A stretch of DNA of 64,000 nucleotides from Holophagales bacterium (GTDB taxonomy: Bacteria; Acidobacteriota; Thermoanaerobaculia; Multivoradales; Multivoraceae), in assembly GCA_009843505.1 (NCBI GenBank), contig VYDI01000049.1, positions 85,411 through 149,410 on the forward strand, read 5' to 3'. Below, piece after piece: positions 32,813 to 41,053 of the stretch; position 1 is the stretch's first letter; every line of letters begins with the position of its first letter. Position numbers and translations under genes: made by a program. The notes below the pieces were generated by a model, which saw only the letters and a list, made by a program, of their open reading frames with translations, ran no database searches and was not told where the DNA came from.

Positions 32813-34603
32813 CTACGGCAACGCGAACACGAACAGGTTGCTGCCGCGGCCGGGGCGGAGTTCGGGCGTCATGCGCGCGTTGGTCAGCCGGCCAGGACCC
32901 GTGTTGACGGCCACGTACTGGCGGCCCGAGACGGCATACGTGACCGGGAAGCCCATGACCGGCGCGCCCAGGTTGATCTGCCACAGCACGTCGCCGGTTT
33001 CCTGGTCCAGGGCCCGGAAGCGTCCGCCCTGGTCGCCTCCGAACAGCAGACCGCCGCCGGTCGCCAGCAGCGAGAAGGTCGCGGCCCGCGTCTCGTAGAC
33101 CCAGCGGGTCTCACCGGTCTCCGCCGAGATCGCCCGCACCGTGCCGAGCTGGTCGGTGCCGGGCGCCACGACGTGATTGGCGGCCAGAGCGTAGTGCGCG
33201 ACGATCTGGTCCAGCGCCTTGACCTTCTCGCTCTTGAAGTCGGTCGTCACGAGCATCTCCGCGCACGCCTGCCGCAGCGGGAAGTACATCGTGCGGGTAA
33301 GGGGGCTGTAGGCGCCCGCTTCCCAGTCCTTGCCGCCCGCCCACGAAGGGCAGATGAACATCACCTGCTCGAGTTCGCGGAAGATCACCTCTTCGTTGAG
33401 GCTCACCTCGCCGGTGGCGCCGTCGATGCCGGTGATCACGTTCTGCCGCACCGTGGGCGTCGCCCAGAGAAACTCGCCGGTGGCGCGGTCGAGTGTGTAG
33501 ACCAGACCGGTCTTGCCGGGGATGCCGGTGACGACCCTGCGGACCTCTCCCGCCTTCAACCGCGGGTTGATCCACTCGACCGCTTCCGGGTCCGGCGCGA
33601 CCGCCGTATCTACCAGGATGCGCTCGAAGACGTGGTCGAGGTCCCAGGAGTCGTTCAGGTGCTGGTAGTGCCAGCGGATCTCACCGGTCGAGACATCGAG
33701 CGCCAGCGTCGAGTTGTGGTACAGGTGCGTGAGGTCGGTTCCGCCGAGCATGAACCTCGGCGCCGGCGCGGTCACGCCGGTGCCGATGTAGACGAGTTCC
33801 AGCTCCGGGTCGTAGCTCGGCGGCATCCAGGTCCCGACGTGCCGTCGCTCTTCGTAGGGCACGGCGCCCCAGGTCTCGTTTCCCGGCTCGCCCGGCGCCG
33901 GCAGGGTACGGCGGCGCCAGAGTTCTCGACCCGTTTGAGCGTCATGGGCGACGATGACGCAGGCGTCGGGGCCCCCGAGGGGCCTGCAGCTCCGCCCGGA
34001 GATCAACTTGCCGTCGGCAACGATCGGCCCGGCGCTGTGATGGGCCGGATTGACCTTGTAGTCGAGGATCCGCGTCTCCCAGGCGAGTTCGCCCGTCACG
34101 GCATCCAGCGCGTAGGCGTAGTGGTCGGCGCTCGTGCCCAGGATGTACTCGCCCCAGATGGCGATGTTGCGCGTCTTGCGAGCGAGTGGACCGGTGTAGC
34201 CCCAGACATCCTCCGGCAGGTCCCGCCGGTACTCCCAGATCAGATCGCCGGTCTCGGCCGAGAGCGCCTGGATGACGTCCTCCCTGCTGGCGACGTACAG
34301 GACGCCGTCGTACGCCAGCGGCGTGGTCTCGGCGCTTCCATCGGCCATGGTCCCCGTCCACTCCATCCGGATCCGCCCGACGTTCTGCCGCGTGATCTGG
34401 TCGAGCGGGCTGTAGCCCCAGGCGTCCAGGGTGCGGCGGAAGCTGAGCCAGTCTTCCGGCGCCGGGTCCTGCAGCATGGAGTCGGTGACCGGGACGAAAT
34501 CGCCGGCGGAAGATTCCTGCGCGCCAGCGATCACACCGGTCAAGGCCGGCGACGCGACCGCGAACGACGCCGACAGCAGGAGACTGACAGCACGTCCGTT
34601 CAT
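32813..34603 (-). CDS. PQQ-dependent dehydrogenase (quinoprotein alcohol dehydrogenase type), exported
   Basis: This 596-residue periplasmic quinoprotein has a signal peptide (cleavage near IAGAQ). The eight-bladed propeller shows repeated W-type motifs (YVASREDVIQALSAETGDLIWEYR, GTVRAISAETGETRWVYE, GRFRALDQETGDVLWQ) and the C-terminal SGRQYVAV.TGPG strand of the family. The product should oxidise an alcohol or similar substrate using PQQ and Ca or a lanthanide, passing electrons to a cytochrome. The adjacent cysteine pair of methanol dehydrogenases is not seen, nor is a fused haem domain. It is co-directional with the TonB receptor downstream and divergent from the SDR gene. Confidence 0.88.
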   Translation of the reverse strand: MNGRAVSLLLSASFAVASPALTGVIAGAQESSAGDFVPVTDSMLQDPAPEDWLSFRRTLDAWGYSPLDQITRQNVGRIRMEWTGTMADGSAETTPLAYDGVLYVASREDVIQALSAETGDLIWEYRRDLPEDVWGYTGPLARKTRNIAIWGEYILGTSADHYAYALDAVTGELAWETRILDYKVNPAHHSAGPIVADGKLISGRSCRPLGGPDACVIVAHDAQTGRELWRRRTLPAPGEPGNETWGAVPYEERRHVGTWMPPSYDPELELVYIGTGVTAPAPRFMLGGTDLTHLYHNSTLALDVSTGEIRWHYQHLNDSWDLDHVFERILVDTAVAPDPEAVEWINPRLKAGEVRRVVTGIPGKTGLVYTLDRATGEFLWATPTVRQNVITGIDGATGEVSLNEEVIFRELEQVMFICPSWAGGKDWEAGAYSPLTRTMYFPLRQACAEMLVTTDFKSEKVKALDQIVAHYALAANHVVAPGTDQLGTVRAISAETGETRWVYETRAATFSLLATGGGLLFGGDQGGRFRALDQETGDVLWQINLGAPVMGFPVTYAVSGRQYVAVNTGPGRLTNARMTPELRPGRGSNLFVFALP

Positions 34604-34707
34604 GGCCTAACGATAGTCCTCCTCTGCGGTGGCCGAGACCCTAGCGGCTCTCATCGTTGAGGGTCGACGGCCACTATCGGTAGCCTCCTGGCCCGGAGAC
34701 CACGCTG

Positions 34708-35610
34708 ATGACACAGGGATTCACCGATCGCGATGTCCCCGACCAGGCGGGGCGGACGTTTCTCGTCACCGGAGCGAACACCGGCATCGGCTTCGAGGCG
34801 GCCAGGGTGCTGGCGAGGCAAGGCGGACGCGTCTTGCTGGGGTGCCGCTCCGAGGAGCGAGCCGCGGGCGCGATCGCGAAGATCCGTGCGGAGTCGCCCG
34901 AGGCCGACGTCGAGTTCCTGCCTCTCGACCAGGCGGATCTGGCAAGCGTGCGCGCGGCCGCCGAGCAGGCGGGCGCCGAACCACGCCTCGATGTACTCGT
35001 CAACAACGCGGGCATCATGGGGGTGCCGCGCACCCTGACCGCCGACGGCTTCGAGGCGCAGTTCGGAGTCAATCACCTCGGCACGTTCGCGCTCACCGGG
35101 CGGCTCCTGCCGAAGCTGGAGCAAACCGAGGGCAGCCGGGTCGTGATTACCGCCAGCCTCGCCCACCGCGGCGGCCGGATCCACTGGGAGGACATCGATG
35201 GAGCGAAGCTCTACTCCCGTCAGACGCGCTACCGGCAGAGCAAGCTCGCCAATCTGATGTACATGTACGAGCTTCACAGGAGGCTCAAGGCCCGCGGTTC
35301 CCGGACGATCGCCGTCGCCTGTCATCCCGGTTTGGCGCAGACCGAGATCGGCCGGAACATTCCCCTCATCCAGGCGGCTACGCCCCTGATTCGCATCTTC
35401 TTCAATACCCAGGCGATGGGCGCATGGCCGACGCTCATGGCGGCGACCGCACCCGGACTCACCGGAGGCGACTACTACGGGCCACGGAACTGGGAGGTAA
35501 GCGGTCCGGCGGGCGGGGCCTGGTCCTCGCCGGCGAGCCGCGATCCGGAGCTGGGCAGGCGGTTGTGGGAGCTGTCGGTGGAGATGACGGGAGTGAATCC
35601 TGGAATCTGA
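34708..35610 (+). CDS. Short-chain dehydrogenase/reductase (retinol-dehydrogenase-like)
   Basis: Classical SDR of 300 residues: cofactor-binding TGANTGIG (residues 21-28), NNAG (99-102), catalytic Tyr175 and Lys179 in YRQSK, and an upstream serine in VITASLAHRGG. The YRQSKLAN variant and length match the retinol dehydrogenase/WW-oxidoreductase-like group that oxidises or reduces hydrophobic alcohols and ketones with NADP(H). It is followed after about 16 bases by an FAD monooxygenase, so the two could act in successive steps on an aromatic or terpenoid substrate (inference). No signal peptide; cytoplasmic. Confidence 0.88.
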   Translation: MTQGFTDRDVPDQAGRTFLVTGANTGIGFEAARVLARQGGRVLLGCRSEERAAGAIAKIRAESPEADVEFLPLDQADLASVRAAAEQAGAEPRLDVLVNNAGIMGVPRTLTADGFEAQFGVNHLGTFALTGRLLPKLEQTEGSRVVITASLAHRGGRIHWEDIDGAKLYSRQTRYRQSKLANLMYMYELHRRLKARGSRTIAVACHPGLAQTEIGRNIPLIQAATPLIRIFFNTQAMGAWPTLMAATAPGLTGGDYYGPRNWEVSGPAGGAWSSPASRDPELGRRLWELSVEMTGVNPGI

Positions 35611-35626
35611 ACGCATCGAAACGCAG

Positions 35627-37243
35627 GTGCTGATCGTCGGCGGCGGTCCGATCGGCCTGATGGGTTCGCTCCTGCTGTCCAGGCTGGGCGTCAGATCGCT
35701 GGTCGTCGACCTGCGGGGACGCACCAGCACGCACCCGCGGTCACGCCTGCTGGACGCCCCGTCGGTCGAGTTGATGCGCGAGGTCGGCGTCGAGCAGCAG
35801 GTGATCGACACCGGCCTGGGCCCCGACTGGACCGAGTACAACCGCTGGTTCGACTGCCTGGCGGGCAAGGAGATCTGCCGCGTCCCCACGCCGTCGTTCC
35901 ACTCGGTGCGGACCGACCGCAGCTCCTCCATGCCCGTGATGACGGCCCAGGACCATGTCGAGGCGATCCTCTACGACCAGGCGGCGTCCGACCCGAACGT
36001 CGACCTCTGCTTCGACACGACCGCGAGCGAACTGGCCCAGGACGACGCCGGCGTCTCCTGCACGATTCGCGACAACCAAACGGGCAGCGCAACACCCGTT
36101 TCCGCCGAGTTCGCGATCGGCGCCGACGGCCTCCGGAGTTCGACGCGGGCGGCCATCGGAACGACGCTGGAGACGGACTTCATGGACGTCTTCTTCCAGG
36201 ACGTCATCTTCGAGGCGGACTTCTCGAGCCACACGAGCGATCGCCAGGGCGGCCTGCTCTTCATCGCCCACCCCATGGGGAATGCCGTCTTCCAACCGCT
36301 CGACGGCGTGCGGCGCTGGCGCTGCCAGATCGGCGGCTTCGACCGCACGCAGAAGATGACCGCGGAGTTCGCCGAGAACTGGATCCGGTCGGCGCTCGGC
36401 GCCAACGACCCGGCTCCGATCGGAGTGCGAACGATGACGGAGTGGCAGTTCCAGCCGGGCCGCGCCGGCCGTCTCGGCCAAGGCCGCATCTTCCTGGCCG
36501 GCGACGCCGCGCACGTGTTCATTCCGACCGGCGGTCTCGGCAACAACACGGGGTTCGTCGGTATCCGCAACCTCGCCTGGAAGATCGCCTTCGTGCTCCG
36601 AGGCGCCTCGCCCGCCTCCCTGCTCGAGACGTACGACCTCGAGCATCAGCCCGTCGCCGAGCAGCGCGTCGCAGCCGGGAGGCGCAACGCGCAACTGTCC
36701 GGAGGCATCTTCCGAGCGTTCCACGAGGGCGGCGACACGGAAGCGGCCGCCCGGAACTGCCGCCAGTACGGGGAGTACGAAGGGCTGATCTACGGCTACG
36801 AGTTGACGTCGGAACTCTGCGCACGCGACGACGAGCCCGGGCCGGAGGTGGAGAATCCCGTCTGCGACTACGTGCCGGTCGTGCGGTCCGGGCGGCGGGC
36901 GCCGAACCTGTGGCTGGACGGGAGCTGGACGCGTTCCGTCCTCGACTGGAACGGCCTGAGCTACACCGCCCTGCTGGGTGCGCATGTGGAACCCGCGCCG
37001 TGGCGGGATGCTGCCGACGCAATTGCGAGTGGCGGGTTCCCCATTCGCACCGAACGGCTGCCGGAGGTCGATGCCACCTCGCCCTACGACAACGGGGAGG
37101 TCGTCCTCATGCGGCCGGACGGCATCGTCGCCGACCATTGGGAGGCCAGGGGCGTGGGTGCCGGCGAAGAGACCGAGCGCCTGACGCGCATGCTGCCCAT
37201 CAAGGGTCGCGGCGCAGGCTTTCCGACACTTCCCTCTTCATGA
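35627..37243 (+). CDS. FAD-dependent monooxygenase/hydroxylase (PheA/TfdB family)
   Basis: Flavoprotein aromatic hydroxylase of 538 residues: dinucleotide-binding GGGPIGL at the N-terminus, the fold's GADGLRSSTR (DG motif) near residue 165 and GDAAHVFIPTGGLGNNTG (GD motif, about residue 295). Such enzymes hydroxylate phenols or related ring substrates with NAD(P)H and O2; the C-terminal thioredoxin-like region is present. The first standard start is GTG at 35627, which places the first beta-strand at residue 2. Homologues have a few residues before LIVGGGP, so the true start may be a non-standard codon in the 27 bases upstream (CTG at 35600). Its end overlaps the convergent acyl-CoA ligase by 44 bases. 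Confidence 0.85.
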   Translation: MLIVGGGPIGLMGSLLLSRLGVRSLVVDLRGRTSTHPRSRLLDAPSVELMREVGVEQQVIDTGLGPDWTEYNRWFDCLAGKEICRVPTPSFHSVRTDRSSSMPVMTAQDHVEAILYDQAASDPNVDLCFDTTASELAQDDAGVSCTIRDNQTGSATPVSAEFAIGADGLRSSTRAAIGTTLETDFMDVFFQDVIFEADFSSHTSDRQGGLLFIAHPMGNAVFQPLDGVRRWRCQIGGFDRTQKMTAEFAENWIRSALGANDPAPIGVRTMTEWQFQPGRAGRLGQGRIFLAGDAAHVFIPTGGLGNNTGFVGIRNLAWKIAFVLRGASPASLLETYDLEHQPVAEQRVAAGRRNAQLSGGIFRAFHEGGDTEAAARNCRQYGEYEGLIYGYELTSELCARDDEPGPEVENPVCDYVPVVRSGRRAPNLWLDGSWTRSVLDWNGLSYTALLGAHVEPAPWRDAADAIASGGFPIRTERLPEVDATSPYDNGEVVLMRPDGIVADHWEARGVGAGEETERLTRMLPIKGRGAGFPTLPSS

Positions 37244-38717
37244 TCTTCCCCACCGCGTTCTTCGGCAGCTCTGCCTGAGCCACGAAGCGGCTCGGGATCT
37301 TGAACCGGGTCACGAAGCCCGCGGTGTGGGTGCGAAGTTCCTCCTCGCTGGCAGCGGCGCCGGGCTTGAACACCACCGCCGCCCAGATGTCGTCGCCGAA
37401 CTTTCTGTGCGGCACCGCGACGACGGCGACCTCCGAGATCGCCGGGTGCTCGTAGAGCGCCTCCTCGATCTCGCGCGGCGAGATGTTCTCGCCGCCCTTG
37501 ATGATCAGGTCCTTCTTGCGGTCCGTGATCCGCAGGAAGCCGCCCGCGTCCATGATGCCGATGTCGCCGGAGTGCAGCCAGCCGTCGCGGACGGCTTCGG
37601 CGGTGGCCTCCGGTTTGCCCCAGTAGCCCTTCATCACGTTGCGGCCGCGGATGCAGACCTCGCCCGGCGTCCCGGCCGGCATCCGGTTGTGGTCGTCGTC
37701 CATGACCGCGACCTCCACCCCGTCGACGGCGCGGCCGCAGGAACCCGAGCGGTACCCGTCGCTGTCCGAGTAGGCAGTGGCGACCGCGGTCGACTCGGTC
37801 AGCCCGTACCCGTCGCGGACGGTGCAGTCGAACTCGCGCTCGAAGTCGACCCGGACCTCGTTGGCGAGCGCGGCGCCGCCCGACCACACCCAGTTCAGTG
37901 AACCGATGTCGAAGCGCTCCCGCTCCGGGAAGTCGAGCAGGTAGGTCAGCATCGTCGGCACCATGCCCATGCGCTCGATCCGGTGCCGCTCGATGTTCTC
38001 GAACACCTGGCGGGTGTCCCAGCGCACCATGACCGTCGCCTCGAAGCCCTTGACGAAACCGACACACATCATCAGAACGCCGAACGAGTGGGCCATCGGC
38101 ATCACGTGCAGGATCGGCATCCCCTCCGGCATCTCGGCCATGCCGCCGATCTGCTGGGACGACCAGAGGATGTTGTCGTGAGTGAGCATCACTCCTTTCG
38201 GCCGGCCGGTGGTGCCCGAGGTGTAGAGCAGCAAGGCCAGATCGTCGCCCGCCCGGTCGACCACGGAGTCGACGGGTTCCGCCGCCGCGATCTCGCCCGC
38301 GATGTCGGTCGCGCCGGCGACTTCGGTCGGACCCAGGCTGAGGAGCGCCTCGCAGCGCGGAGCGGCGCCCCGGGCCGCGTCGACGACGGGCGCGAGCACC
38401 GCAGCCACCAGCGCAACCTTCGCCCCCGAGTCTTCGAGCAGGTAGCCGACCTCGCGCGGGCCGAGTTGCGGCATGACCGGCAGGATGACCGCGCCGATCT
38501 TCCACACCGCCTGGAAGGCACAGAAGATCTCCGGGCAGTTCGGCATCGTGACGACGACGCGGTCGTCGGGGCCGACGCCGCGTGCCCGGAGCACGGCGGC
38601 CAGCTTCCGGGCCAGCAGCTCCTGCTCCTCGTTCGTTCTGGTCCTGCCCTCGAAGCGCACGGCGTCGTACACACCGAAGCGGGCGAGGCTGTCGATGGCG
38701 AGCTGTGCTGCGTTCAT
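37200..38717 (-). CDS. AMP-forming acyl-CoA synthetase/ligase
   Basis: ANL-superfamily ligase of about 505 residues. It has the P-loop LLLYTSGTTGRPKG (near residue 175), the A5 motif DGYGLTES, the adenylate-binding GWLHSGDIG motif and the C-terminal catalytic lysine in LPKNAVGKIMK. It would activate a carboxylic acid (fatty or aryl) as its adenylate and join it to CoA. Start at 38717 (MNAAQLAIDSLARF) gives the family N-terminus; the frame runs upstream into a palindromic repeat and is otherwise unsupported. It is convergent with the FAD monooxygenase and divergent from the exported esterase. The acid substrate cannot be judged from sequence alone. Confidence 0.92.
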   Translation of the reverse strand: MNAAQLAIDSLARFGVYDAVRFEGRTRTNEEQELLARKLAAVLRARGVGPDDRVVVTMPNCPEIFCAFQAVWKIGAVILPVMPQLGPREVGYLLEDSGAKVALVAAVLAPVVDAARGAAPRCEALLSLGPTEVAGATDIAGEIAAAEPVDSVVDRAGDDLALLLYTSGTTGRPKGVMLTHDNILWSSQQIGGMAEMPEGMPILHVMPMAHSFGVLMMCVGFVKGFEATVMVRWDTRQVFENIERHRIERMGMVPTMLTYLLDFPERERFDIGSLNWVWSGGAALANEVRVDFEREFDCTVRDGYGLTESTAVATAYSDSDGYRSGSCGRAVDGVEVAVMDDDHNRMPAGTPGEVCIRGRNVMKGYWGKPEATAEAVRDGWLHSGDIGIMDAGGFLRITDRKKDLIIKGGENISPREIEEALYEHPAISEVAVVAVPHRKFGDDIWAAVVFKPGAAASEEELRTHTAGFVTRFKIPSRFVAQAELPKNAVGKIMKREVSESLRRDP

Positions 38718-38798
38718 CCGGGACGGGTCTTCCTGCGGGGTGGAGGCGTAGACTGCAGAGCCTACGTCCATCCGACGACCGTCACGAGCGAGCGCGCT

Positions 38799-38851
38799 CC
38801 GGAGGCCGGCGCTTTGCGCCGGATGCCGGCGGGGACGCCGGCGCACCCAGT
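38799..38851 (-). repeat. Palindromic repeat, copy E (intergenic)
   Basis: Stem GGCCGGCGC / GCGCCGG, then stem GCCGGC / loop GGGGAC / stem GCCGGC and GCACCCAGT, nearly identical to copy B. It occupies the middle of the 164-base divergent space between the acyl-CoA ligase and the exported esterase. Confidence 0.85.
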
Positions 38852-38881
38852 TTCCGGTGCACGTCCAAGGGAGGTCCGGTC

Positions 38882-39895
38882 ATGCGCCGAGTCACGCGAA
38901 TCAACGCTCTTCCCCTCCTGGCCATCTTCCTGGTCGCCGCAGCGAGCCACGCCCAGGAGTCCAGCCTGACGAACCACGCCCTGGCCAGCGACCTGGTGCC
39001 CGGCGAGCCGCGGTTCGATCTCCTGCTGCCTCCGGCCTATGACCCGGAACGCACCGAGCCCTACCCGCTCCTGCTCTGGCTTCACGGCGGCTCCAGCGGC
39101 GAGGGCAACCTGGAGCGCCGTCTTCGCCCCCATCTCGAACGCGCCTGGGACGAGGGAACGATCGAGCACATCGTGGTCGTTGCTCCGATCACGGGCAACT
39201 CCTACTACATCGACTGGAAGGGCGGAGGAAAGAGCTGGGAGACCTTCATCCTCCAGCAACTGCTGCCCCACGTCCGAAGTCACTACAACGTGGCGCAGGA
39301 CCGGGCCGGCACCGTGCTTGGCGGCGGCTCCGCGGGGGGTCAGGGCACCCTCCGGATCGGCCTCCGCAACCCCGAGACGTTCGCGGCCGCGGCGGCGCTC
39401 GAGCCGGGATTCCCGCCGGTGGCTTCCTTCGCCGACCTCGACCTCAGGCCCTACGGTCCCGGCGCGATGCGGTTCCTCCAGGAGCGTTTCGGCGACCCCT
39501 TCGACGTCGAGTACTGGCGGGCCCGGCATCCGCCGACGATCGTGATCGACAACGCCGACCGGCTCCGCGCCTCCGGCCTGAAGCTCCTCGTCGAGGCCGG
39601 CGACGAGGACGCGAACCTCACGTACCTCAGCGCCGAACTCGTCCACCGGCTGCTCTTCGACGCCGCGATTCCGCACGAGTACCACCTGGTCCAGGGGGGC
39701 GCCCACACCGGACGCTCGATCCCGCGACGGATCACGAACGTGCTCGCCTTCTTCCAGCGCGCGCTGCGTCCCCAGGGACCCGACCCGCAAGCCGAGGACC
39801 ACCTGGCCAGGGCCAAACAGAGCGGCCGCTACGCGCCAAGGGTGCCCAACCAGCTCGACTTCGACACCGTCGACTTCCGCAGCCCGCCGCCTTGA
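38882..39895 (+). CDS. Exported alpha/beta-hydrolase esterase
   Basis: The 337-residue protein has a clear signal peptide (MRRVTRINALPLLAIFLVAA, cleavage near SHAQ). The core is a putative esterase/dienelactone-type hydrolase: oxyanion region LLWLHGGSSGEG, nucleophile GGGSAGG (Ser150), a likely acid in EAGDED and a His in QGGAHTGRS. GGAGG lies 7 bases before the ATG. It shares only the broad family with the esterase at 17160-18389. The enolase-superfamily gene overlaps its stop (TTGA), so the two form an operon and may hydrolyse and then dehydrate or isomerise an acid sugar or lactone (inference). Confidence 0.85.
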   Translation: MRRVTRINALPLLAIFLVAAASHAQESSLTNHALASDLVPGEPRFDLLLPPAYDPERTEPYPLLLWLHGGSSGEGNLERRLRPHLERAWDEGTIEHIVVVAPITGNSYYIDWKGGGKSWETFILQQLLPHVRSHYNVAQDRAGTVLGGGSAGGQGTLRIGLRNPETFAAAAALEPGFPPVASFADLDLRPYGPGAMRFLQERFGDPFDVEYWRARHPPTIVIDNADRLRASGLKLLVEAGDEDANLTYLSAELVHRLLFDAAIPHEYHLVQGGAHTGRSIPRRITNVLAFFQRALRPQGPDPQAEDHLARAKQSGRYAPRVPNQLDFDTVDFRSPPP

Positions 39896-41043
39896 GGATC
39901 GATCGCCTCGAGCTGTACCACGTCAGGTCGCCGCTGCCGGCGCCGCTCCACGTTGCCGCGCAGCCAGGTCACGGGCAGACGCACAACGAACTGACCTTCG
40001 TCCGCATGACGACGGACGAAGGCGTCGTCGGCGAGTCGGCGGGAATGACCCTGAGCCGGTTCCACGCCGGCCTTGGCGACGCACTGGGACCGTTCATCCT
40101 CGGCCGCGACCCCCTCGACATCGAGGGCTTCGGCAGCGTCCTCGACGCCGGCGAGGCGCTCGGCATCCGACTGGCCTGGCTGGAACCGGCGCTGTGGGAC
40201 ATCGCCGGCAAGGTCAAGGGCCAGCCCGTGTACGAGCTGCTGGGCGGAGGCAGGGACAAGCTCAGGGCCTACGCATCGACCTCCGAGCTTCGATCGCCCG
40301 ACGAGCGCGCCGAGAACCTGCTCGAACTGAAGGAGATGGGGTTCGCCGCCGTCAAGCTCCGCGCCCACTACCCGGACTGGCGCGACGACGTCGCGGTCAT
40401 CGAGCGGGCGCGCGAAGCGGTCGGACCCGACCTGGCGCTGATGGTCGACGCGAACCAGGGCTTCCACTTCTCCCTCCTGCCGGGCGCCCCGCCGAAGTGG
40501 GACGTGGACATCGCCGCCGCGTTCGCAAGCGCCATCGAACCCTGCGACATGACCTGGATCGAGGAGCCGCTCGACCGCAACGACTACGCGGCCCTCGCCG
40601 AACTCCGCCGGCGGACCTCCATCCCGCTCGCCGGCGGCGAGTTGAACTGGCGGCTCAACGAGTACGGACTCCTGGTCGAGAAGCAGTCCCTCGACATCCT
40701 CCAGGCCGACGCGATGTTCTTCGGCGGCATCGCGGGATGCCGGAAGGTGGCCGCCCTCGCCGAAGCGAACGGCCTGGTCTTCGCAGCCCACACCTGGAAC
40801 AACGGCTTCGCCCTGCTCGCCAACCTGCATCTCATGGCCGCCTGCCCCAACTGCGAGTGGTGCGAGTTCCCCTACGAACCGCCAGGCTGGACCACCGAGG
40901 GCCGCGACGCGCTGCTGGCCGAGACCACCGAGATCGACAGGGACGGCTTCGTCCACCTGCCGCAGCGCCCCGGCCTCGGAATCGTGATCGACGAGGACAA
41001 GCTGGGGAGCTTCGGCGAACGCTTCTACGACGGCAGGGCGTAA
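39892..41043 (+). CDS. Enolase-superfamily enzyme (mandelate racemase/muconate lactonizing family)
   Basis: Protein of 383 residues with the capping domain followed by the barrel. Catalytic signatures: KLR (Lys155-x-Arg157, in place of KxK), metal ligands Asp186 (VDANQG), Glu225 (WIEEPLD) and Glu250 (AGGELNW), and the general base His300 in AAHTWNNG with an Asp at the preceding strand. This pattern is closest to the mandelate-racemase/acid-sugar dehydratase subgroup, which abstracts the proton alpha to a carboxylate. A TTG start overlaps the esterase stop. It is cytoplasmic. The exact substrate is unknown; a sugar acid is the most likely class. Confidence 0.88.
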   Translation: MRIDRLELYHVRSPLPAPLHVAAQPGHGQTHNELTFVRMTTDEGVVGESAGMTLSRFHAGLGDALGPFILGRDPLDIEGFGSVLDAGEALGIRLAWLEPALWDIAGKVKGQPVYELLGGGRDKLRAYASTSELRSPDERAENLLELKEMGFAAVKLRAHYPDWRDDVAVIERAREAVGPDLALMVDANQGFHFSLLPGAPPKWDVDIAAAFASAIEPCDMTWIEEPLDRNDYAALAELRRRTSIPLAGGELNWRLNEYGLLVEKQSLDILQADAMFFGGIAGCRKVAALAEANGLVFAAHTWNNGFALLANLHLMAACPNCEWCEFPYEPPGWTTEGRDALLAETTEIDRDGFVHLPQRPGLGIVIDEDKLGSFGERFYDGRA

Positions 41044-41053
41044 GCCGCGACGC

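Noticed and set aside
38718..38846. N-terminal extension of the acyl-CoA ligase starting at 38846
   Set aside because: It is derived from the palindromic repeat and a non-conserved stretch. The family N-terminus begins at the Met at 38717.
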